From: Aquanectria penicillioides
Taxonomy: Eukaryota; Ascomycota; Sordariomycetes; Hypocreales; Nectriaceae
Assembly: GCA_003415625.1 (NCBI GenBank)
Contig: PYIU01000005.1
Span: 873,001 to 937,000, forward strand
DNA length: 64,000 bases
Direction: 5' to 3'
In this document: in pieces, positions 11,733 through 22,518 of the stretch
Numbering within the stretch: position 1 is the first letter of the stretch
How the letters are laid out: each line of letters begins with the position of its first letter
Made by a program: the position numbers and the translations under genes
Notes under the pieces: generated by a model
Told to the model about the DNA's origin: nothing
The model's input: the letters and a program-made list of their open reading frames with translations, nothing else
The model's database searches: none

Positions 11733-14358
11733 TCATTGAAATATATCTGGGACAGATTGAAGAGAAAATAAATCCCAGTCAATTTGTTGCTCAAAGTATG
11801 CGGGATCCCAAGGTGATAATTGGTTAATCTGATCATCGTTGGAATTAAATGCAGCGATGCTGTACGAGTTTTGCCCGTTTAAGTCGTGTTCGACTTGTGA
11901 CCCAACGGGTATAGGTGTGGTTATTGGTCTATAATGAAGAAAACCCTGGTCTTTTGTAGCCATTTGATCTTGGACTGGAAGCGATGACGTTGTCATTGCC
12001 GCTTGCGATTCGGTTGGATACATGACCCGATCAGCATACCTTGTGTACAAATCGACCAGTGAGACACATAGTCGATGGATTTGATAGAAAGAAGGACTTG
12101 TATCGAGTCTTTTAGAAAGCCCCTTCTCTATATCTTGTAGAATTTTGAGGTCAAGGGCATCGGATGTTGCAACAACATTCGTGAATACGAAGTAGAGAGG
12201 GCGTAATGGGAATAAAGGAATAACCCTCGGATAGAAATTAGATAGACCATTCGCTTTTATGTTCATTGGGGGATTTTCTTTTACCAGGACAGAGAACTCC
12301 CATACAAGTCAGGATTGTCACTTTGATCCCAAAGCTCAAGGAGGCGTTTAAGGATGAAAAGAGATTTTCTAGCATTCTCCAAGCATGAAAAATGAGCGTT
12401 AGAGTCGTTCGCCGTGGCGCCAAGTCGTATTATTGATGTCATCATCGAGTAAAAGATGAAATCCATGGAAAGCCACTCAAACCGCAGGAAGTCATCCATG
12501 ATTGATCGAGACTCTGCGCGATACTACAGTATGTTATTACAGGCCATTACGGCTGTACCTGGGACAAGTGTTGACATACCTCTTCAATTTTGAGACGGAC
12601 CTTTCTCATTTGATGCTTGAGGCCTGCCACTCGTTTTACATCCATTTGATATCTTTGTTGGTAGCTGGCGCAGGATTTTGTTTCTTGAATAATAACCTCC
12701 TGTATCTCGGCGAAAGACAGCAAAGTTTCTAGTATAGCGTGCTCCGGGGTTTTGGTATCCAACACTGAGCGATCAATCTCTAACTTTGCTGGACAAGCTG
12801 GCTGATAGATGTTGGCAGACAAAGCCGAGTTGAACGCGTAAGACCTGATGCAAGTAATGCGCAATAGATTGGCATCGTCGAGGCTTTGAGCAACGCCTTT
12901 TGCACAAAGATCTTGGGAGATGCTAGCGCCGACCTGGCAAGCTCTTGAATTGAATCGCCAGCACTGTCGCATCCGCCCGGTTTCTTGCATCAACATGGCC
13001 TTTAGGCGCGAACAACATATCAGCGAGTGCATCTGCAATACTGGAGTACAAAAACCTACCGCTGATTGGAGAGCGTACATGAGCGAGACTTCAGGCCTAA
13101 CTTCTGTGTCGAGATGTGTGATCGCCGTAATCATATTTTCTCGATACTTTCGTTGAGAATTTTTAAGCTCCCGACGCATTCTTGGAGTTGCACTTGATGA
13201 GAATGCCAAGAGGAAGGCATGTGCTACGTGGTTGACGCAGATGAGATATTGTATTCGCTTTTGGCCGTGGACAGTGTGGTCGATGAGAGAGAAGGCCATC
13301 TCTTCGAGGAGGTGTGGTGAGACCGTGGAAAAATGAACAAGAGAATAAGATAAAATTGGGTTCTTCGATGATTCTGCGGGGCTTCGTCAATACCAGAGCT
13401 CAAGTCAAGTCGCAAAGTCGTAGACAAAACCTTACATACCGTAGACGATCAGATGTAAGAATTCGGCACTGGGGTACATTGAATCATGGTAAAAATTAGG
13501 CCGAGATTCCCTATTCAGTTGTAGCTGGGCGTCGGCCATGGCCACGCTCTTGGCGATGCGTATGGCAGACTCAATGACGCGTTGACGCTCCTTGTCAACA
13601 TCGCAGTTCTGACGATCCAGCCGCAGATATCTGTTGAGGTCGAGATTGGCGAGCATCTTATCCTCAGGACTTTGACCTTCGTCGTAATCATGCTTTCTTG
13701 GCCGCTTGTGCTGCGGCTGACTATCATCTTGGACAACACTTTCACTAGTGGAGGAAGGCTCCGGCTCCGGCCTCTTTCGCTGTATGGGGTATTCAATGGT
13801 TTCACGAACTTGTCCTGACTCTGGTGTCCCCCCAGCTACAGCTTCTGTAGTCTGGCTGAAGATTTCTGATGGAGCCGTTGTGACGGTTGAGCTTCGACGC
13901 CCTGGTGAGCCAGCCTTCCCAGAGGACGACATTTTGATCGTTTCCTCCAGACGTGCCATGCGTTCCAACATAGCATCGAGACGCTCGCTGAAAGGATACA
14001 GTTAGCCATTCTGATTAAACAGAGTCAATTGGAAGGATAAACAGTGTTTGATTAATTACTTGTTTTTATTTTGGGATGCTTGTCGTGGGCGGCGGCGAAG
14101 ACAAGTCAGGTTTCCAACCAGACAGTTTCCGCACGGGTCCTGTCGGTCGCATCGCGTCTACATCCGACGACAGAGTATCAGCCGTCACGGCCCAACAAAG
14201 CAGTCTTCTCAAAAGGGGTGCGCGTACCTTCTTGGTATGGCAATGGTCGCACTGCGAGTAGAATTAGCATGTGTCGCATTAGTGGGCGCTGTTGTCTGAT
14301 CAGGGGCACTCACGGCGGGGAGCACTCGGGGTGCCGAGCCCGGATCTGTAGTAGACAT
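11733..14358 (-). CDS. Zn(II)2Cys6 transcription factor with fungal-specific domain (8 exons, 722 aa)
   Basis: Likely pathway-specific nuclear regulator. Exons on the minus strand: 14358-14314, 14251-14228, 14157-14060, 13987-13440, 13373-13060, 12999-12580, 12511-12285, 12225-11733; they close to 722 residues. The zinc cluster is complete with spacing C-x2-C-x6-C-x5-C-x2-C-x6-C. It starts CDHCHTKK, encoded entirely by a 24-nt microexon, and continues TRCDRQDPCGNC in the next exon. A short coiled-coil-like linker follows (ERLDAMLERMARLEETI), then a Ser/Pro-rich region and a basic KRPRKH stretch that may be a nuclear signal. The fungal-specific middle domain has LLEEMAFSLIDHTVHG and MLMQETGRMRQCWRFNSRAC. 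The C-terminus is Gln/Asn-rich. The position inside the cluster suggests control of its neighbours. Confidence 0.88.
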
Positions 14359-14380
14359 GATGAAGCGCCGGCTGAGAAAG

Positions 14381-14410
14381 TCAGATGTGGTCTGATGTGG
14401 TCTGATGCGG
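14381..14410. repeat. three 10-bp tandem units upstream of the regulator
   Basis: TCAGATGTGG, TCTGATGTGG and TCTGATGCGG lie head to tail just upstream of the regulator start codon, probably in the 5' UTR or core promoter. Units differ by one or two bases. Confidence 0.7.
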
Positions 14411-14543
14411 AGTGAACACAAAGCAACGCTGGATCTCAAGAACAAGATGGCTCACTAGGGTGTGAAATAATTGTCAGGGAGTCAGATGGCAAGCCTGTGG
14501 CATGGTGGCGATATGGTGGGTGGCATCTCCGGGCTCCAAGGCG

Positions 14544-14619
14544 CTATCAAAATGCGGGGGAGCCAACCAGAGCGTTATCAAAGGCGGAGTTTCAGCAGGG
14601 GCACGCGGCGGCCTTATCA
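14544..14619 (-). promoter_or_regulatory. three GATA-factor-type sites
   Basis: CTATCA at 14544-14549, TTATCA at 14575-14580 and TTATCA at 14614-14619 read as TGATAG/TGATAA on the minus strand. They fit the HGATAR consensus of fungal nitrogen and light GATA factors. Two are in longer similar words (GCGCTATCAAAATGCGG and GCGTTATCAAAGGCGG). Spacing of 31 and 39 bp is compatible with cooperative binding, but no binding is shown. Confidence 0.4.
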
Positions 14620-14718
14620 ACCACTAGGTACCCTGGCACATGTACACTACAGTGAGAGTTAGGAGAACCGAAATGCTTTTACTACCGAGAGTGTTGTGAG
14701 GCTCCGCTGCGCTGTGTC

Positions 14719-14740
14719 CCCTATCCGAATCCGAATAGGG
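14719..14740. promoter_or_regulatory. 22-bp imperfect palindrome with CGG/CCG half-sites
   Basis: Arms CCCTATCCG and CGAATAGGG flank a 4-bp centre. One base pair differs between the arms. CCG triplets placed in such symmetry resemble a dimeric Zn2Cys6 site. It lies 360 bp upstream of the regulator, so autoregulation is possible. Confidence 0.45.
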
Positions 14741-15160
14741 TGAGCGTGTTTGGTGGCAACGCGGCATGTCGGCTATGTCCAGCTATTCCTGTCATGGTAC
14801 ACAACTGCCCTCAGTCGGGCGAACATGTGATTTGTTGAGGACCACATTCATTTTTCTTAAACATCTCGAGGGAAAAAAAAAGAATCGAGTCCATGTGTAC
14901 GACTGTGTTGGAAGGCGATGACGAAGTCGGTCGCTACATTACACATCATCGATGTTCTCCCAAGGCTCATTTGCCCAGACCTTATCTACTGCATCTAAAC
15001 CAACACCTTATCAACAGTGAGCGCCCGCCATGCACTCCGCCATGATCTATAATATGCATCGTATCTATGGGAGATAGAGAGCAATGGCTTCTCAATAATT
15101 AACATGACCTATGACTCGTTTAGCTTCCCCGTTTTTCCTTTTTGTGTATCTCAATGGTTG

Positions 15161-15190
15161 GCCAACAAGCAAGCTAAGCCGCTTGTTGGC
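15161..15190. repeat. perfect 10-bp inverted repeat
   Basis: GCCAACAAGC at 15161-15170 and its exact reverse complement GCTTGTTGGC at 15181-15190 are separated by 10 nt. It lies about 270 bp upstream of the cupin gene and 10 bp before the TCCGGTTTCC copy at 15200-15209. Confidence 0.6.
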
Positions 15191-15199
15191 TTGTGGGGC

Positions 15200-15209
15200 G
15201 GAAACCGGA
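15200..15209 (-). promoter_or_regulatory. TCCGGTTTCC element upstream of cupin
   Basis: The + strand reads GGAAACCGGA, an exact reverse-complement copy of the decamer found at 724 and 3399. It is followed by further CCGGG words to 15244. Confidence 0.45.
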
Positions 15210-15461
15210 CTTCCGAAATCCGGGCAGCCAGTCCAGCAGTCCGGGATGCTCGCGTCTTGGGCATCTCGGCATCCTGAGAAGACTGCCGGAAGGGTGGAAA
15301 GTACATTATATTATGAGTAAAACGTATGACGGGGTTGCAGGGCCTTGGGCTTTGTTGATGTGTCCACCGTTTTTATGTTTGGCGCTCTTTGTGTTCCCTT
15401 TTGACGAAAGCTTCCCTTTACATCACTACGTAGGCGCACCATTCCTTCATTCTCTCAAACA

Positions 15462-16118
15462 ATGCTGTCTTTTTTGCGTGCGCCTTTGCCGCCAAAGACA
15501 AATCGGGCCGATGCGGATTTCATCGCCTACGAGGATGGTGCGTCCTCGCTCGAGTTTCGCAAGGCGTCCACATCCGAATACCTCCTGAGAAACAAACATC
15601 CTCCTTTCAACAAAGATAGGCCTTCAATAATGGTACCTCCTTTCCATTTCCACATACATCAAACCGAACATTTCCGTATAGTCTCAGGCGAATGCCACCT
15701 TTTTAAAGATACTGCGGACAAGCCTTGGAAAACCCTCTCCGCAGATGACCCAAATGGACTCAAGACAACGTCAATTCCTCCAAACACATATCACACCATC
15801 AACAACGCATCGACAACCGAGCCACTTGTCATAGATGTGTCGCTCACCCCGGAGGATGTTGAAGAAGAAGAAAGGTTCTTCAGGAACTTCTTTGGGTATT
15901 TGGATGACTGCAGAAAGGCAGACCAGAAACCTAGCTTATTCCAATTGATGGTGTTTTTACGTAGTAGCGAGACACCACTGGGCTTACCAATCGCCCCCAA
16001 AGGTGTAGGTATTGTTGCAAGTAAAATGTTCATGCATGGATTGGGGTTGTTTGGACGATGGATTTTGGGATATCAACCAACTTATGAGGAGTACTACCGA
16101 ACCAAGAAATCTACATGA
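15462..16118 (+). CDS. cupin-domain protein (single exon, 218 aa)
   Basis: Small RmlC-like cupin, a beta-barrel that usually binds a metal and serves as a dioxygenase, isomerase or epimerase. The first cupin motif is clear near residues 59-74: PPFHFHIHQTEHFRIVSGE supplies the His and Glu ligands. The second motif appears as IPPNTYHTINNAS near residue 107. The C-terminal third (GLPIAPKGVGIVASKMFMHG) extends past the barrel. There is no signal peptide and no intron. The gene is divergent from the regulator and its promoter carries the cluster element, so it probably belongs to the pathway. The reaction cannot be deduced from sequence. Confidence 0.82.
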   Translation: MLSFLRAPLPPKTNRADADFIAYEDGASSLEFRKASTSEYLLRNKHPPFNKDRPSIMVPPFHFHIHQTEHFRIVSGECHLFKDTADKPWKTLSADDPNGLKTTSIPPNTYHTINNASTTEPLVIDVSLTPEDVEEEERFFRNFFGYLDDCRKADQKPSLFQLMVFLRSSETPLGLPIAPKGVGIVASKMFMHGLGLFGRWILGYQPTYEEYYRTKKST

Positions 16119-16737
16119 GACAAACACGAGGCTCCTTGCTCAAGGCTTTCTACAAATTCAAATGATATTTCTTACTAGTCTTTATATCTGTTGCTACATG
16201 TGCCCTGCCTTTGTCGGTTAGCATTTACCATCTCCTTTACAATTGGGCTGGTTTCTGAATTACCACACGGATTGCCATTTGAAGCTTCATTCATTCGACT
16301 TGGGTTGAGAAGCACTTGACTCATTGCTTCAAGGATATTAGGAATTCCAGGTTCTAGCTGTTAAAAAATGCTGTTTTGTGTTTGTAGCAGCACATCACAG
16401 GCATATGGAACCTGCAGCCCGATCTCCGCTAGACTCAACTACTTATCTATCAATCAACTATCTAACGGCCGCGTATTCCGGAAACGAAAATGCGGCTTCC
16501 GACCCCGCACCGTCTTGGGGTTTACCATGAGCTCGGATCCGGCTTCCTATCTAACGTCTGCACAAAACACAGCTCCGCATCATGATTACACTCGAGTTCA
16601 ACACTCCTCCCTCCCCCGATTGCTACGGCTACTTCAGAGGTGCCAGGTCTCATTTAAAGACTGGGTCCAATAAGGATTACTCTGCATTGCTCTTCAGATA
16701 TCTCCCAGGTCTATCACCAACTGGGGATAAAGACAAA
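16119..16737. other. intergenic, cupin to permease
   Basis: Promoter of the permease. CGG words gather at 16460-16550, including GCGGCTTCCG near 16490 and TCCGGCTTCCTATCTA at 16538-16553. No supported gene. Confidence 0.45.
16538..16553 (+). promoter_or_regulatory. TCCGGCTTCCTATCTA element upstream of permease
   Basis: It differs from the 16-bp word at 3399-3414 upstream of the monooxygenase by a single T/C change. It lies 185 bp before the permease start codon. Confidence 0.5.
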
Positions 16738-18671
16738 ATGTCGAGCAACGCCAATCCAACCAATGAAGTCGAACCTTGGGCTGACGAGAGTGGGAGAGCA
16801 TGTACGCCGAATCACGTTCTTCTTTCAACTTTATTTCTGTCTCATTGACACCAACTCACGCTGACGACTGTCGATAGCACTGAATAAAAGGACCAGCCTA
16901 AGTTTTCGAGCCCCAATGGAGGACAAAGCCGAGGGCACAATAGTGCAACTCGACGAGGCGACAACCTTCAAGAAAGATATGGGATGGCTTAGTATCCTGG
17001 CTGCTGGTTTCAACGTGAACAACAGTTGGCTGGTGATTGCAGCGACCATGGCTATTTCTCTCTCATACGGCCCAATGAACACAGCCTGGGGAATCATCGT
17101 CGTTACTCCAATTTATCTCTGCATTGCATTGACGCTCGCGGAATTGGTTTCAGTTTACCCGACCACTGGCGGCCAGTACCATTGGACGTATATGATGGCA
17201 CCTTCAAGCATCAATAAACTAGCAGTAAGCTAAGCAGCCTATCAGATCCTATGTATCATAAAAGAAAGGGATATTTTATCATTGACATATTTCATCACCA
17301 GAGTTACTTTTGTGGATTCGCCAATTGGCTTTCCTGGATTGCCATGAGCTCCTCCAGTGCCGGCGCCGTTATATTCTGCGTTTACGCCCTTATTATGAAC
17401 AGCGACCCAACTTTTACGCCGAAGGGATGGCACTCGTTCCTAATATTCCAGGCTAATAATTTGCTGAGTCTTGCGGTTAATTTGTTTGGAAAGAAAATTC
17501 TGCCTAAATATTACTCTTTTGGTTGTAGGTACAGCATAAGTCACTCGGCTGTTTGTGATTACTGACCATGATTCTCTAGTCATCATTAGTGTGGTGGCCT
17601 TCTTAGTTTTCACCATCACTACCTTGGCTATGCAAAAGACGAAGCAAAATTCAGAAAGCATTTGGACTGAATACACTGAATTGTCTGGTTGGCCAGCGGG
17701 GATGCAGTTTCTCATTGCTCTCAGTGCGCCAGTAATCGCGTTCTGTCCTATTGACGGTGCGATACACCTTGTGGAGGAGGTAAAAGACGCAGCAAAGGTG
17801 GTGCCGCGTACTATCATCTCAGCACTTGCCATATCTTTTGTAACCTCCCTCACATTCGCCCTGGCGATGCTCTATTGTATCTCTGACTTCGATGCTATTT
17901 TGGCGTCCCCATCTGGATTTCCCCTCTTTGACCTGTGGTCACAGGCAACCTCAACTACAGCAGTTCCTGTCGCTTTCACTAGCATCACGATATTCTTATT
18001 GCCCATTGGTACGATCGCATGTACTCAGGTCGCCTCAATGATGACTTGGAGCCTTTCCCGCGACAAAGGGCTGGCCTTCGATCGTTATCTCACGAAAATC
18101 AACAAAGATCTCAATGTTCCTGTATGGGCATTGCTCGTTAATTCGAGTATTATGTTCCTTATCGGGTGTCTCTACCTGTTCTCGTCATTAGGTATGTCTC
18201 TACGACCAATGCCGGAGTTTGCCTTTAGTTGCTCTCGCATCTCTCTGAGCCAGCATTAACTCGATGTGAAGCCTTCAGCTCCATTGTTGGGGTCACAGTT
18301 ATCTTCCAGCAGATCACCATGGGTATCCCAGCCGTACTCCTCATATATCACCAGAGATCATCAGATATTCTTCCAGCAGATCGCTCCTTCAAGCTCCCAT
18401 CAATCGTCGGCTGGACATCAAACGTTGTTACGGTCTTGTTTGGAATAGTTGCGGTGCCTGTGTTTCTTTTCCCTGCGTCCAAGGCTCCAACTGTGACTAC
18501 CATGAGTATGAAAATTAAATCCCAATTAAGCGTTTGAAATGCTGACTTGATTCTATAGACTATGGCATTGTTGTCGTCGCCGGTGCCTTCCTCCTCGCCA
18601 TATTAAATTGGTTCCTTTATGCACGAACTCGCTTCTCTGGTCCTTTGATCACTAGCTTTGACCGCCCGTAA
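16738..18671 (+). CDS. APC-superfamily amino-acid/choline/GABA-type permease (6 exons, 530 aa)
   Basis: Plasma-membrane permease of the amino acid-polyamine-choline superfamily, with about 12 hydrophobic segments. Exons: 16738-16801, 16878-17224, 17302-17524, 17580-18191, 18272-18505, 18559-18671. The typical first core helix region is FKKDMGWLSILAAGFNVNNS, followed by AISLSYGPMNTAWGI and VYPTTGGQYHWTYMM. These fit fungal HNM1/UGA4-like transporters. The start at 16738 adds a soluble N-terminal tail joined by a 76-nt intron; a start at 16916 would also give a usable protein. The intron at 18192-18271 is the least certain splice choice. Substrate (amino acid, choline or GABA) is not resolved by sequence. 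Confidence 0.9.
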
Positions 18672-20293
18672 TTGAAATGTTTGAATACATACATTGGAAA
18701 GGCCGGGCCAAGAGCTATTGAGGGCCTTTTTGCTGAATGACATGTGATGGTCCTGCCCAAGGGCACAACATGCAGACAGCCGATTAAACTTAGTAATATT
18801 CTATTTTTTTTCATTCGACTAAATCAACTTTAATCTTCAGACTAAAATGGCAGAAATATGATGCGTAGTGTGTGCTATGTAAAAGGATTCTCTAGCGATG
18901 ACCGCAAGGAGACGGACGCTCGCCGCAGACTTCCATTTCTAACAGTCAACATATGTTGTCATGGGCTTAAGTTAGTTTGTTATCGTCGCGTGATCTGCTT
19001 TGACTCTCGATGGAAATTAACGGATGATTTCCAGGATTGAATCCTTCTGCCTAAGCGTGAGGTCGTATGGTGCTGCATTCAAGTGGGGAATAACAGCATC
19101 GTCGTTGAAGTTGAGCTGGTTTGTGTTGCGGATCCGTCGTAAAGCCGGGGTAGGTGCGGGGCTTCGGGAATAGCAGCGGAACCTCAAAGATCACGATGGT
19201 ATTGTACTTCTGTTATTGGCATGATCAAGCACTGTTCGGTGTTTCCACACCTCCTCCGAGCAACTTAAATGCATTTTACCACTTCCCCGTAGTACAAGAT
19301 GCTGGGGATTATTATGGACCGAGTTGGGGATGGGTTTTCTCCAATTTATGAGCTTAGCACATCGACCAATGAATACCATTTATCTTGACGCTTGAACCGC
19401 GAGTATTGTACATCCAAACTGCAGCACGAAGGAACGCACCTACAAGCTTGCTTAACCATTGACCGGGAGTTCGGCATACGGTACCGTTCCATCAGACCAC
19501 GGGATTTCGGCTTCATGTAGCGGTTTTAGCGCGGGACAAGCACTAATTCTGCCAGATTTAACCCCTACCTGTCGACACTGCGCAGGAGAGAATAAAGCGG
19601 CCCAGGGAGTTTTGCATTCGGGACAGGACTCATTAACATGAAGAAAAAGCCACAAGGTGTCTCCATGATATCTTTTCTAAATCGTAGGCTGATTGCCCCA
19701 TTATTTCCTTTCATTTTCCAAGCGGATTACAGTCCTTGGGAATTAGTGGGCTCTCCACTCTGGTGTGGTGTATGCTACGTCATTGTAGCATTATCTGTGG
19801 GGAAAACTCACCAATATGGGCCACTATCACATCCGGTGAGCAGGCGTCCCGCAATCCTTAGGATCGTCACAATGCCCTTGTTGCGTTCTTCACACTTGCA
19901 ATCCTTGATTTTCTCACTGGTGGTTCAACTTTCCTGTTTGGGAATGTGGACCGGATGCTTCTTGTTCCCGTTTTCAGCATGTTGCACAGTACAACAGAGG
20001 TACAGGTCTGTGTCGAGTCACGTTAGCAGACGAAATGACGTAGAGGAACCTGTCGAATGAGTTCCCTCAGTAATCAACTCCACAAAATGCTGTGCTCAAT
20101 GCATAGCGTTTTCTGGGGCCTCCGCATTGTCTCCATCCCGGGTGGGTTAGACGACGGAATCGGCGTGTAACGTTTGTATATAAGAGTCTTTCCCCGCGTC
20201 ATCAGATTGATCAACTTTATTCGACGTGCTTCGTTGTTGATAATTTGCCTCCTCCTTCTTTTTTAAGCACTATTCAACAGAGAAGACATAAAG
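18672..20293. other. intergenic, permease to sugar transporter
   Basis: A 1.6-kb spacer. Short open frames at 19459-19655 and 19638-20060 lack recognisable motifs and overlap on both strands, so no gene is called. The final 120 bp hold the transporter promoter. Confidence 0.45.
20177..20184 (+). promoter_or_regulatory. TATA box of the sugar transporter
   Basis: TATATAAG lies 110 bp upstream of the transporter ATG and is followed by a pyrimidine-rich leader with CTCCTCCTTC. Confidence 0.55.
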
Positions 20294-22035
20294 ATGCGGA
20301 GCTGGTTTGGTCGCGGAAAGAAGCTACAGTTGGCGGTTACCTCGTGCTGCCTCTGCGCCTTTGTACTCTACGGTTATGACCAAGGTGTTTTTGGCGGCAT
20401 CTTGGAGAATGAAGATTGGTTAAGGCAATTCAAAAACCCTGGAGATACTTTAACTGGCTTTATCACTGCAAGTTATAACCTTGGCTGCTTGCTAGGCTGC
20501 TTCGCCAATTTCTTTGTGGGTGAAAAGCTGGGTCGTCGGCGAACAATATGGTTTGCCATGGGTTGGATCATCGTTGGCGCCGCCCTGCAAGCATCTGCCT
20601 TCACAAGAAGTCATCTCATCGTGGGTAGAATCGTCACTGGCCTTGGGACCGGCCTTAAGACATCTACAGTGCCCATGTAAGTTCACAAGCGATACCTTCC
20701 ACCATTTCATTCAGGCAAAGAAGTTCAAATATTGATGCGTTGTCCGCAGGTATCAATCTGAGCTTTGCGAAGGCACAAAAAGAGGACGGCTAGTATCTGC
20801 TGAAGTCATGTTTGTTGGCATTGGCATCGCGTTTGCATACTGGTGGGATTTTGCCTTTAGCTTCGTTGGGGGTGCCTTTGCATGGCGATGGCCTATCGCG
20901 TTCCAAGCTATCTTCGCCATTTGGGTAATTGTCGTTGTGTTTGGAATCCCCGAATCACCACGTTGGCTCCTCAACCATGGAAATAGAGAAGAGGCGATCA
21001 ACGTATTGTCGGCCGTCTATGATAAGCCGATTGACCACCCCGACATTATTCGAGAGGCGAATGCCATTGAGCACGCGTTGTCAATCGAAGCTGAAGCTGA
21101 AGGCAACTCATCATGGGCATCAACATTCCGTCAAGACAAGGTTAGAACTCGATACAGAGTGTTTCTAGCATGGTTTGTCCAATTCATGAATCAAGTTGGT
21201 GGCATTAACTTGGTTGTGTACTACATTCTTAGTAAGTTTTAGTTTATTATTGATGGATTCTTTCGTCCGCTCGGTATAACTGATCTGAATAATAGCCGTT
21301 CTTCAAAAGAACGTGGGACTTGAGCACAGACTTGCGCAAATCATTGCAGGCTGTATTCAACTCATGTTCCCACTGGGCTCACTTATTCCATCGTTGGCTC
21401 TGGATCGAATGGGTCGCCGCACGACCATGATGTGGGGCTCAGCTGGTTTATGCATATCCATGCTAATGGTCTCTGCGCTTCTGTCCAAGGCAAAGGACCC
21501 GTCTGATGGGAAGGCCTTTGCATCTGCATCTGTGGCATTCTTTTTTACTTATATGTTTATTTTTGGCGCAAGTATGAACTGCGTGCCATGGGTTTACGTT
21601 CCAGAGATCCTTCCTCTACATGCTAGAACTCGAGGAACAGCTATTGGCGTCAGCTCAAACTGGCTCTGGAATTTCACGGTGGTATTTTTATCCACATCCT
21701 TATTCTGCGCACGTGGAACACAATATCTGACTTGTCCATAGGTTATGATCACTCCCATCATCATCAATCGACTCGAATGGAAGGCGTATTTAATCTTCAT
21801 GGCGACAAATTTGATTTTTGTCCCTATCATCTACTTCTTGTACCCGGAAACTTCAAACTTGGCGTTAGAAGAAGTCGATTACATCTTTTCTGAGAACGAA
21901 AATCCCGTTGTTGTTGCTCAGAGAATGCAGAATGAGCTTGCCACACATGGAAAGCTGGATATTGAAAACCGTGGGTCTGGGGGGCTTGGTGAAGAAAAGG
22001 AAGAGAAGGGCGCGGATCATGTGACACGTGCATAG
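20294..22035 (+). CDS. MFS sugar transporter (4 exons, 514 aa)
   Basis: Twelve-TM hexose/sugar-porter family protein at the plasma membrane. Exons: 20294-20676, 20750-21231, 21296-21681, 21742-22035. Family signatures are in place: GYDQGVFGGIL in TM1, EKLGRRRTI (motif A), VGRIVTGLGTG, IPESPRWLLN before the central loop, NWLWNFTVV, and PETSNLALEEVDYIF after TM12. Introns of 60-73 nt preserve these motifs across each junction. The C-terminal tail is charged (EEKEEKGAD). Whether it imports a sugar or a cluster-related substrate is unknown; it is the last transporter on this side before the ligase genes. Confidence 0.94.
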
Positions 22036-22518
22036 GTCTTAGCTGCTCTATATGACCGAGGACGTATTTTCTGGCTATGAAATCATAGTCGGCTTTCAAG
22101 CGTCAAAGTAGATGCCTCTGTGGTCAGACTTCGAGATTTCAAAAATAGGATTGCCAAGTGGGTAAGCTAAGGATCAGAAATGGGGAAGGCTCTTGGTTTA
22201 TAAATGGTGTACGTAGGGTGTTGACGAGGCTGGCGTTTGTGTCGATTCAAACGCCATCAGAATTATCATCCGCACATATGAGTTATTATTCATATTTAAG
22301 ATTTAAAGTGAAGCAAAGAAAGACCAATACCTACGGTGGCTGGTTACGGTTGTTTGTGTTAGCATCAATGAACATGCCTTGGTGTTCCTGAGGAAATCTA
22401 ACTGAAGGGTGCAAGGGATACTTCAAGCCCAATATAGTTCTCATCATTGCAAAATATACAGTCTCATTTTAAGTTAACTTCTCTAAGTCCACAATTTGGC
22501 CCTAGGCCCTGGACAACA
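22036..22518. other. convergent intergenic region
   Basis: Spacer between the transporter (+) and the CoA-ligase beta gene (-). Nothing else is recognised. Confidence 0.5.

Larger units (their letters stand above)
14359..15461. other. divergent regulatory region, regulator / cupin
   Basis: A 1.1-kb region between divergent genes with no supported coding sequence. It is unusually rich in short ordered sequences: a 10-bp tandem repeat, three GATA-type sites, a 22-bp imperfect palindrome, a 10-bp perfect hairpin and an exact copy of the cluster element. These are listed separately. Confidence 0.55.

Noticed and set aside
13432..14005. Plus-strand frames across the regulator
   Set aside because: They oppose the Zn2Cys6 gene, whose spliced frame carries clear domains.
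19459..20060. Open frames between permease and sugar transporter
   Set aside because: No recognisable motif, overlap on both strands, and hydrophobic stretches typical of chance translation.
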